Shown here: positions 44,166 through 52,054 of the stretch, in pieces
Layout: each line of letters opens with the position of its first letter
Position numbering within the stretch: the stretch's first letter is position 1
Origin: SZUA-36 sp963727635
GTDB lineage: Bacteria; Pseudomonadota; Gammaproteobacteria; Xanthomonadales; SZUA-36
Assembly (NCBI GenBank): GCA_963727635.1
Contig: CAVSHP010000024.1
Coordinates: 124,001 to 188,000, forward strand
Length of the DNA: 64,000 nucleotides
Reading direction: 5' to 3'
The notes under the pieces: model-generated
Told to the model about the DNA's origin: nothing
Seen by the model: the letters and a program-made list of their open reading frames with translations, nothing else
Database searches by the model: none
Position numbers and translations under genes: made by a program

Positions 44166-44771
44166 TCACAGAACCTGACAGCCCCCGGCCTTGCCGGTGA
44201 TTTTTGGCAGTGCGGTAACAACCCATCTCAAGGGACCGCCCGGTATTGGCGCGTCAAATGGATAGCAGGTCAGCAGGGTCAGGCGGTCGACGCTGTCATC
44301 GATGACCAGTGCATGCCGGCGGCTGTCAACGGCTTCCTGCCAACGGACAAGGTAGTCGCGGGTACCCTCGGTGGTGCGCAGACGCAAAAGGTCGCCGGTT
44401 TTCAACTCTTTCAGGAAACTGAAATGCGTGTCGCGGTGACCGCTGAGCACCCTGTCGGAAATTTGCTCAATGCGGCCGTTATTGACCAGCGTAGGTCCGA
44501 AGGCCAGGTTGCGGCCGGAACTGCCTTCCAGCACGATCTCCCGCAGACCGAGCCGTGGAACCTCGAGGACCGCAACGGCGTGGGTATCCGCCCACGGCCA
44601 GGGTTTCGCATCGGGCTCACCCGCCAGTGTCTGTAACCATGCCCTTTCCAGCAGGTGCTGGGCGATTTCGGCTTTTACCGGAATCCAAATTGCATCGAAA
44701 GAAAAGATGGCGGCGGTAAAACCTACCGCCGCCAATAACCAGTGACGTCTCAGCGCGTGGAGGAGGTTCAC
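44166..44771 (-). CDS. Class GN (proteobacterial) sortase
   Basis: A 201-residue sortase of the marine proteobacterial type. An N-terminal membrane anchor (WLLAAVGFTAAIFSFDAIWI) puts the catalytic domain in the periplasm. Active-site residues are H112 in LSGHRDTHF, C169 in LLTCYPFD and R182 in GGPLRWVV. Sortases of this class process a single neighbouring substrate. The GTG start at 44771 overlaps the target gene stop by four bases, so enzyme and substrate are produced together. Confidence 0.92.
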   Translation of the reverse strand: MNLLHALRRHWLLAAVGFTAAIFSFDAIWIPVKAEIAQHLLERAWLQTLAGEPDAKPWPWADTHAVAVLEVPRLGLREIVLEGSSGRNLAFGPTLVNNGRIEQISDRVLSGHRDTHFSFLKELKTGDLLRLRTTEGTRDYLVRWQEAVDSRRHALVIDDSVDRLTLLTCYPFDAPIPGGPLRWVVTALPKITGKAGGCQVL

Positions 44772-46957
44772 GGCTGAATGGTGGAGGGCTTCGCCATTGG
44801 TAAACGGCTGCTGCTGAACAACAGCATGGAGGTAGCCAGCAGCAATACGAACAGGGAAAGCAGCAATTGGGCCAGCCAGCCGGTCGCGGTTCCGGGGTAA
44901 CCGGCGAGCTGGATGGAGCCGCCGCCTGGCAGTAAGCCCGGAACGTTGGTCAGGGCGAGTGATTCTCCATCGCTGCGCCGGGGCGTTTTATCGACGGCAA
45001 CCAGGCTGGTGTGACGCGTCAGCAGGCCGTAATCCAGCGCCACACCGGTGATTTCCAGGCCTGTCAGTTCCGCATCGGCGCCGAACATCAGGCCGTCTTC
45101 AAGCGCTTCGATTTTTTGCCGCGCCCACAGTTTTGCCAGGTTGTCATCTCCCGGTTCGCTGCTCGCGGCGTCCCAGCCGTTGACATTCAGGTTCCAGTCA
45201 AAGCCATTGAGATTTCCGCACAGCCCGATCATGGTGGGTTCCGAGGGCAGGCGCGCGAGTAACCACAGGGGTTCGCCGGCATACAGGTCCGGGATGACTT
45301 CAGGGTAATACTCGGCCGAGCCTCCCCAATTGACGCAGATATCGGTCAGGGCAGGCAGCTTTATACGTCCCCAGAGTGCCGACATCTGGTCCGCGACCTC
45401 CTCCGGTTTACCGATATGCACGTAACTTCCCCGGCCTATTTCAGCTGTTTTGCGCATGAACCAGCTGTTCGGCGCATGACCGATTGCCACCGTGAACATG
45501 CGGCTGTCTCCGAGGTCACGGGCAACCTGCTGCAGGAGTTCGGATTCGTTACCCACAGCACCGTCCGTGATAAACACCACCTGGCGCATCAGCTGCGGTA
45601 TTTGCGGCTGGCTCAGCGCGGCCCTGAGTGCCGGCGCCATTTCCGTGCCGCCATCGGCTTGCAGCCGGTTAATGAATCTCCGCGCTTTGCGAAGGCTGTC
45701 ATCGGCCACCGGCACGGATTGTTCAAAAAGCTGTTCGGTGCTGGAATTGAATTGCAGCAGGTTGAAATAGTCTTCGTGGTCGAGGGAACTCAGCGCATGC
45801 AGCAATGCGTCCTTTGCCTGCGTTAGTGAAGCGCCCTGCATCGAACCCGATGTATCGATGACCAGTATCACTTCCCGCGCCTGGGGCTCAATCGATCCCG
45901 CCAGCGGCGGGGCCAGCATCAGCAGGGCATAGACGGATTCGCCGTCGTCGTAGGTGGTCAGCGAAGCACTGGGGCGGGACTGCAATGCGGGTGTCCAGCT
46001 CAGTTCGAAATCACGGTCACTCAACACTTCGGGATTGAGCAGATCAATCGGTATAGCCGTTGTCGACCTGGCGGATATCGACATCGTGGTAACGGCTTTC
46101 GATGGCGGCAAATTCGGTGGCGCTGACGAGCATGGCGTGCAGTTTGAGCCGGTGACCTTTGCTCAGGGCGGCCGGCACCAGGGACGGCTCGGTGCCGCGT
46201 CACTTTCAGGCGCCGCCGTTGACCGTTGACCGGGTTCCCAGCGCGGTGTGAAAGTCATGGGTATACGCAGGTGATAACTGAAATCGCTGTAACTGACATT
46301 TTGCAGGTAGCCGATGCGGATTTCGACGACCTCACCGGGGCCGATATTGGCCAGGCGGGTTTCAAACTGGTTGCGCCGCTGTTGTTCCACGAGCGTCGCG
46401 GTCTGGCCGGCGTCCTTGGCTGTCTCGTAGGTCTTTTTGGCGACCTCTTTTTCCTGTATTTCCCCTTCCAGCAGACGTTCGCCCACCTTGATTCGCAGAC
46501 GGTCAACGGCGGCATCATCGGGCAGCGGAAAACGGTAGACACCCTCGGCCCAGTCCGTGCCGTGGTTGGTGAAGCGCTGGGTGATTTCAACCCGTGCCAC
46601 CAGGCCGGTTATATCAAGCCGGATGTCGGTATCAACCGCCAGTTCAGTAAAAATGGCGGAGCCGCTGAACAGTTGCAGTCCCCATGCCGGTTCATCTGCA
46701 ATGGCGGTTTCCGTGCGGATGACAAACAGCACCAGCAAAAGACCAATGAGTGTCAGCAGGGTCCGGTCCTGCCAGTTTCTGATACGGCGGCCGCTTTCAT
46801 AACAACTGTCCGGGCGATGTTCGGCTTGCATACGCCTGTGGTCGAGACGCCGTGCCAGTTCCGGGTTTTGCATCCGGGCCTGCTTCTCAAGTACATCACG
46901 GATTGACCGGGAGCGGCGCCGGTGGTTGTGGGTAACTGTATTTTTTAACTTCGACAT
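44768..46957 (-). CDS. Sortase target: VIT / VWA domain surface protein (two frameshifts)
   Basis: The dedicated substrate of the class GN sortase, about 730 residues. In order: a basic N-terminal extension of about 65 residues, a membrane helix/signal (LLTLIGLLLVLFVIRTETAIA), a VIT domain (TFTPRWEPGQ end), a von Willebrand A domain with the MIDAS motif VIDTSGSMQGAS, a C-terminal domain, a sorting region with LPGGG (44918-44932) and YPGTATG (44879-44899), and a final membrane helix (LAQLLLSLFVLLLATSMLLF). Frameshifts at about 46190 and 46055 leave a middle segment (GHRLKLHAMLVSATEFAAIE) in a third frame; lengths cancel. The ATG at 46957 is preceded by AGGGGA. Confidence 0.88.
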
Positions 46958-47142
46958 CTTTTGCTTCCCCTGCATTGGTTCAGCTGCTATTTAACAACCC
47001 CAAGATGCAAATGCAGTGGCTGAATGGGGAAGCAAACGGACCGGATTGAGGCAAAAATATGGCAATGCTGCCGAAGTGGATGCATGGCCGGTGTATGAGG
47101 CCTTAAACTAACCTGCACCAGGCTGATATAACGGGGATTGAT

Positions 47143-47841
47143 ATGCCGAGACGTATTGCGATTGTTGAAGACGAGATTGCCATTCGTCGAAATTTTGAAG
47201 ACGCCCTGCGCCGCCAGGGTTACCAGGTCAGCGGGTACGGTGACCGCAAAAGCGCGCTGGAAGCATTTCGCAACCGTCTGCCCGATCTCGTGATCATCGA
47301 TGTTGGCCTTGGTGATGATGTTGAAGGCGGGTTCGAGCTGTGCAGGGAACTGCGGTCCATGTCACGGGTATTGCCAATCATGTTCCTGACGGCCAGGGAC
47401 TCGGATCCGGACGTGATTTCCGGTCTCAGGCTGGGCGCCGACGACTATTTGACCAAAGACATCAGTCTGCCGCACCTGATGGCCAGGATCATCGTCCTGT
47501 TCCGGCGGGTTGAAATGCTGTCCGGTGAGCAAAGCACCAGCAACTGGCTGGAACGCGATGCCTTGCGCTTATCGGTGGATCGTATGGAAGTGCAGTGGAC
47601 AGGAAAAACCGTCCCCCTGACCGTTACCGAACTGTGGATCGTGCACTCGCTCGCCCGCCGCCCCGGCAGCGTGCGATCACGTCAGCAATTGATGGATGAT
47701 GCGAATATACTGGTCGATGATCAGACTATCACCAGCCATGTGAAACGCATCCGGCGCAAATTCAAAGAATGCGATGAGTCTTTTGACAAGCTGGATACGG
47801 TGTATGGCGCAGGCTACCGATGGAATAGCGCTGCAGACTGA
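47143..47841 (+). CDS. pdsR: Dedicated sortase-system response regulator (PdsR, OmpR family)
   Basis: A 232-residue OmpR-type regulator: receiver with EDE near the N-terminus, phosphoacceptor aspartate in LVIIDVGLGDDVEGGFEL and lysine in DYLTKDISLPHL, then a winged helix (LTVTELWIVHSLARRPGSVRSRQQLMDDA, seen in part; VKRIRRKF; GAGYRWN). The extended VGLGDDVEGG loop fits the regulator subfamily restricted to class GN sortase loci. It is divergent from the target gene and 15 bp upstream of its kinase. Confidence 0.88.
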   Translation: MPRRIAIVEDEIAIRRNFEDALRRQGYQVSGYGDRKSALEAFRNRLPDLVIIDVGLGDDVEGGFELCRELRSMSRVLPIMFLTARDSDPDVISGLRLGADDYLTKDISLPHLMARIIVLFRRVEMLSGEQSTSNWLERDALRLSVDRMEVQWTGKTVPLTVTELWIVHSLARRPGSVRSRQQLMDDANILVDDQTITSHVKRIRRKFKECDESFDKLDTVYGAGYRWNSAAD

Positions 47842-47856
47842 CACCCGGCAATTCCT

Positions 47857-49890
47857 ATGCGATTGAGAAACCAGTTACTGGCACTGTCCCTGTTGACCCT
47901 GTTATTGCCGTGGTCGGGTTGGAAACTGGTCCAGGAACTGGAAATCTATTTACGTCAGGCCGAGGAAAATTCACTGCTGGAGTCCGCCCGGACATTGGCG
48001 CGGGTACTGCCGCCGGAATACCAGCTTGAGTTAGGGCTCGCCCGCGGCCAGGCCCTGCCGTTGCGCCAATTGACGATGGAACCCATCGCGGACGGGTATA
48101 TCACGGATTGGCCGGAAGCCGAGCAGCACCTTTCCTTTGAATCCACCGGCGGCCTATTGAAAATGGATCTGCTGGCCGGCCGTTTTGCCAACCACTACTT
48201 CCTCGCGGTCAAGGTCGCCGACCCGGGCGAAATCAGTGCGACCACCTTCAATAGCGGCACCAGCGACCTCAGCCAGAGAGCGGGTGTGATGCTGTATGTG
48301 CAAAGTAACCGCGGTCAGTTCAGTTACATGATATCGAGCGAAGCGCCTGGACCCCTGGCGGTCAACAGCCTCGGTGGTAATGGTACGCGTCTGAACGCGG
48401 CCTGGATGGACGATGCCGATGGCTACACGGTTGAAGTGAGTCTGCCCGGTGACGTTGAACGTATCAGTATTGGCGCCGTCGCACCCGCTTTTACGATGCA
48501 GGGGGTTTCATATGAACGTTACGCCGGCACACTCGATGGCAGGCAGCAGGGCAGCTGGCTGGAACTGGTGAGCCGCAATGACGGCGTTTCCAGGTGGCTG
48601 GAAAAAACCGCACCAGAAAATACCCGTGCATGGCTGGTGCAGGACGATGGTTGGGTGCTGGCCGATTCCGGACCGGTGGACAACACGGGAAACAGTGAGC
48701 TGACCTGGGCAGAACGCGTGTTGTACCAGGCGGTTGCCAATTCAGATATGCCGCTCCGCGAAGAACCGCCGCCCTGGCCGGTGCGTTTTGAAACCGGGCC
48801 GGTTGAAGCTGCACTTGAAGGTAAAGCGGCTAGCCTGTGGAACCGCGATGCCGACAGCGCCGCCGTTTACAACCTGGTGGCAGTACCGGTATTCGACAAC
48901 GGGGAACAGAGCGCAGATACGGATGGCAGGGCAATTGGCGCCGTGGCGCTTGAAACCAGGTCCGAGGGTCTTTTACTGATCACCAACCAGGCCCTGGGCC
49001 GCTTTTCGATGATTGCGCTGTTGTTGGTCGTGGTGCTGGCCGCGGGTCTGTGGCTGTTTGCCTCAACGCTATCGAGACGTGTGCAAAAACTCAGCGGCGC
49101 CGTCAGTCGTGCCATGGATGACAGCGGCCGGGTTTCGGATCTGCCCTTGACCAAATCGGCCGATGAACTGGGTGAACTGGCGCGCAATACCGAAAAGCTG
49201 CTGAAAGCGGTGGCGGAATACACCGGTTACCTGCAAAAACTTGCCGGCCGCCTGTCCCATGAGCTAAAGACACCGATTGCGATTACCCGTTCATCGTTGG
49301 AAAACCTCGCCAGTTACGAACTCGATCCTGCCGCCCGGCAATACCTGTCAAGGGCGCAGGAGGGTCTGGACCGGCAGGCGGCTATCGTCGCCGCCATGAG
49401 TGAAGCCCAGCGTTTGGAAGGTGCGGTGAAAACTGCCGACTGGGACATTGTCAATCTCGGTGAAATGCTGAAGCACAGTGTTGATGGCTATCGCTCGGTC
49501 AATTCGGTGCGCACGATAAACCTCAACCTGCCCGTTGAAAAATGCGAGCTTCGCTGTGCCCCGGATCTGATCGCCCAGGCCCTGGACAAACTGGTGGACA
49601 ATGCCATCAGCCTGAGCACACAGGATTGCGTAATCGAAATTTCACTCCGGCGTGAAGAAAAGGCCTGGCTGATTTGTGTGGCCAACGGGGGCAGCCGGCT
49701 GCCCGATGTCTTGCATGAACGTCTGTTCGATTCGCTGGTATCCCTGCGCGACAACAAGGGCGGCAGCCAACACCTCGGTCTCGGCCTTCACATTGTCAGG
49801 CTGGTTGCCGAGGCGCATGGCGGCAAGGTCAGCGCACGTAACCTGCCGAACGATGCCGGTGTCGAATTCACCATCCGGCTGCCAGTTTGA
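47857..49890 (+). CDS. pdsS: Dedicated sortase-system histidine kinase (PdsS)
   Basis: A 677-residue sensor kinase. An N-terminal membrane helix (LLALSLLTLLLPWSGWKL), a very large periplasmic domain (about 30-385), a second helix (FSMIALLLVVVLAAGLWLFA), a HAMP-like linker, the phosphoacceptor in AGRLSHELKTPIAITR, and an ATPase domain (LDKLVDNAISLS, GLGLHIVRLVAEAHGG). Its size and neighbours match the kinase family that occurs only beside class GN sortases. The big periplasmic domain may sense the envelope state of the sortase substrate; that is inference. Confidence 0.9.
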   Translation: MRLRNQLLALSLLTLLLPWSGWKLVQELEIYLRQAEENSLLESARTLARVLPPEYQLELGLARGQALPLRQLTMEPIADGYITDWPEAEQHLSFESTGGLLKMDLLAGRFANHYFLAVKVADPGEISATTFNSGTSDLSQRAGVMLYVQSNRGQFSYMISSEAPGPLAVNSLGGNGTRLNAAWMDDADGYTVEVSLPGDVERISIGAVAPAFTMQGVSYERYAGTLDGRQQGSWLELVSRNDGVSRWLEKTAPENTRAWLVQDDGWVLADSGPVDNTGNSELTWAERVLYQAVANSDMPLREEPPPWPVRFETGPVEAALEGKAASLWNRDADSAAVYNLVAVPVFDNGEQSADTDGRAIGAVALETRSEGLLLITNQALGRFSMIALLLVVVLAAGLWLFASTLSRRVQKLSGAVSRAMDDSGRVSDLPLTKSADELGELARNTEKLLKAVAEYTGYLQKLAGRLSHELKTPIAITRSSLENLASYELDPAARQYLSRAQEGLDRQAAIVAAMSEAQRLEGAVKTADWDIVNLGEMLKHSVDGYRSVNSVRTINLNLPVEKCELRCAPDLIAQALDKLVDNAISLSTQDCVIEISLRREEKAWLICVANGGSRLPDVLHERLFDSLVSLRDNKGGSQHLGLGLHIVRLVAEAHGGKVSARNLPNDAGVEFTIRLPV

Positions 49891-49891
49891 T

Positions 49892-50248
49892 TCAGGGGGT
49901 TTTCGTCTCGCTGACAATGATCCTGGTGTAACTGGTCAATGGCATGATATTCGACATTGAGCAGCCCAGGTGTTTTTTACCACCGGCCTTGATGTCGTGC
50001 GTATCCACGGTTTCACTGCTTTCACCCTGGCGCATTTGCGTGGTTTTCACGGTAACTGCATAGGCGTTGGCCTGATCGGAGTTTCGCAGGATCTGTAATT
50101 TACCTGTGCCTTGAAAACCGCATTGACCTACTTCTTCAATGGCGTTAACGAAGCTCGAGCCATCGGCCGTTTCTGCGGAAGCCCGCATCGGAAAAACCAG
50201 GAAAATGCCAATAAGTAGCAAAGCCGTAAAGTTGCTATAAGTTTTCAT
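49892..50248 (-). CDS. Unknown small secreted protein
   Basis: Not recognised. 118 residues with a clear signal peptide (FTALLLIGIFLVFPMRASA) and a mature part of about 92 residues containing two cysteines (VGQCGFQGTG and HLGCSMSN) that could form a disulfide. A good GGAGGT ribosome site precedes the ATG at 50248. It is convergent with pdsS, its stop codon lying directly after the kinase stop, so a link to the sortase system is possible but not shown. Confidence 0.65.
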   Translation of the reverse strand: MKTYSNFTALLLIGIFLVFPMRASAETADGSSFVNAIEEVGQCGFQGTGKLQILRNSDQANAYAVTVKTTQMRQGESSETVDTHDIKAGGKKHLGCSMSNIMPLTSYTRIIVSETKTP

Positions 50249-50463
50249 TTTTGTACCTCCATGGAAAGTATAAATCTTCGGATCAATTCTAAAAAGTAAA
50301 ATTAGCATTGCCATGGTGCGGGGCGTTTTTAACGGTATATGCCATGGTCAAACGAGGCCAGGCAGGGTATTTCCCACCGTGACGTGTTGCATGTTCGTCT
50401 GCCGACTGATTCCGGTTGCCGATTCTTGTTAGAATCGCTTTTTCTTTACAGGGATACCTCCGG

Positions 50464-51936
50464 GTGAATAACGAACGATTTGAACAATTGCGTTCTGCAG
50501 GTTACAACCGGATACCGGTTTTCCGCTCCGTTTTGGCTGATCTGGATACACCTTTATCGGTATACCTGAAACTGGCGGAAGGAACCGATTCCTACCTGTT
50601 GGAATCGGTCGAGGGCGGTGAAACCTGGGGCCGTTACTCGATTATCGGCCTGCCTTGCCGGCGTCGTTATACGGTCCGCGGACACCGTCTCATCACCTCG
50701 GATCACGGTCGCCAGGTGAGCGAGGAAACGGTTGCGGACCCGCTGGCGCATATTGCAAACCTGCAAAAAGAATTCAATGTGCCTCGCCTCGAGGAATTGC
50801 CCCTGTTCAGCGGCGGACTGGTTGGCTACTTCGGCTACGAAACGGTACAACTGATCGAGCCCAAACTGGTATGCCGAGATAAGCGGGATGACCTGGGTAC
50901 GGCCGATATTGAATTGCTTCTGTCGGAGGAAGTCGCGGTTCTGGACAACCTGGAGGGTCGCTTGTGGCTGATCGTGCACGCCGACCCGACGGTGTCGGGC
51001 GCCTTTGACCGGGCGCAGCAGCGGTTGGATGAGCTGGAGCACCAGTTGCGTACGGCAGGTAAGGCCTATGGTCTCAGGGTGTCGGGCCAGGCCGTGCAGG
51101 AGGCGGATTTTTCTTATGGATTCAACCACGGGGATTTCGTTGCCGCGGTCGAGAAAAGCCGTGAGTACATCCTTGCCGGCGACATCTTCCAGGTCGTTTT
51201 ATCCCAACGCATGAGCGTGCCATTCAATGCCAGGCCGCTGGACGTGTATCGTTCGTTGCGGGCGCTGAACCCTTCGCCGTACATGTACTTCATCGATCTT
51301 GGCGACACCCAGATCGTAGGATCATCACCTGAGGTGCTGGTACGCGTGCAGAACCGCCGGGTCACCCTGCGTCCGATTGCCGGCACCAGGAAACGTGGTA
51401 AGAACGCGGCGGAAGATCAGCTGTTGGCACAGGAGTTGTTGAACGATCCGAAAGAATGTGCGGAACACCTGATGTTAATTGACCTCGGCCGCAACGACGT
51501 TGGCCGGGTGGCAAAGACCGGCAGTGTTGAAATGACCGATCAGATGATCATCGAACGATATTCCCATGTGATGCATATTGTTTCTGAAGTGCAGGGTGAT
51601 CTCGACGACGGCTTGAGTGCGATGGATGCCATACGGGCTGCGTTTCCAGCCGGCACCCTGTCGGGTGCACCAAAGTTCCGGGCGATGGAAATCATCAACG
51701 AATTCGAGCCGGTTAAACGCAATATTTACGCTGGCGCCGTGGGCTATATCAGTTGGCACGATGATACCGACCTGGCGATTGCGATACGCACCGCGGTCAT
51801 ACACGACGGCAAGCTGCACGTGCAGGCCGGAGCCGGTATCGTAGTTGATTCCGATGCCGAAAAGGAATGGCAGGAAACCCGTGACAAAGGCCGCGCATTG
51901 ATCACCGCCGTTGATCGTGCTTCAAGAGGTCTATAA
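50464..51936 (+). CDS. trpE: TrpE: anthranilate synthase component I
   Basis: A 490-residue chorismate-utilising enzyme converting chorismate and ammonia to anthranilate. The N-terminal tryptophan-binding LLES element is present (SYLLESVEGGETWGRYS, in part), followed by the catalytic core: PSPYMYFIDLGD, SSPEVLVRV, PIAGTRKRGKNA, LMLIDLGRNDVGRVAK and GTLSGAPKFRAMEII. The start is a GTG at 50464. trpG/trpD are not in the window. I see no leader peptide with tandem Trp codons upstream. A strong terminator follows. Confidence 0.95.
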   Translation: MNNERFEQLRSAGYNRIPVFRSVLADLDTPLSVYLKLAEGTDSYLLESVEGGETWGRYSIIGLPCRRRYTVRGHRLITSDHGRQVSEETVADPLAHIANLQKEFNVPRLEELPLFSGGLVGYFGYETVQLIEPKLVCRDKRDDLGTADIELLLSEEVAVLDNLEGRLWLIVHADPTVSGAFDRAQQRLDELEHQLRTAGKAYGLRVSGQAVQEADFSYGFNHGDFVAAVEKSREYILAGDIFQVVLSQRMSVPFNARPLDVYRSLRALNPSPYMYFIDLGDTQIVGSSPEVLVRVQNRRVTLRPIAGTRKRGKNAAEDQLLAQELLNDPKECAEHLMLIDLGRNDVGRVAKTGSVEMTDQMIIERYSHVMHIVSEVQGDLDDGLSAMDAIRAAFPAGTLSGAPKFRAMEIINEFEPVKRNIYAGAVGYISWHDDTDLAIAIRTAVIHDGKLHVQAGAGIVVDSDAEKEWQETRDKGRALITAVDRASRGL

Positions 51937-51964
51937 CGCGACACAGGTCTTCCGTTTCAGATAA

Positions 51965-51999
51965 AGAAAAGCCTGGTTTAAACCAGGCTTTTCTTTTTT
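51965..51999. terminator. Rho-independent terminator after trpE
   Basis: A perfect 30-bp palindrome (51965-51994, half-site AGAAAAGCCTGGTTT) followed by TTTTTC. The A-rich start lets it also work for the minus-strand gene that ends at 52055. Confidence 0.9.
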
Positions 52000-52054
52000 C
52001 GCCCTGTGCCCTGTAAACACATAGCTTTTCACTTTACCCGGATTAGAACTCTGC

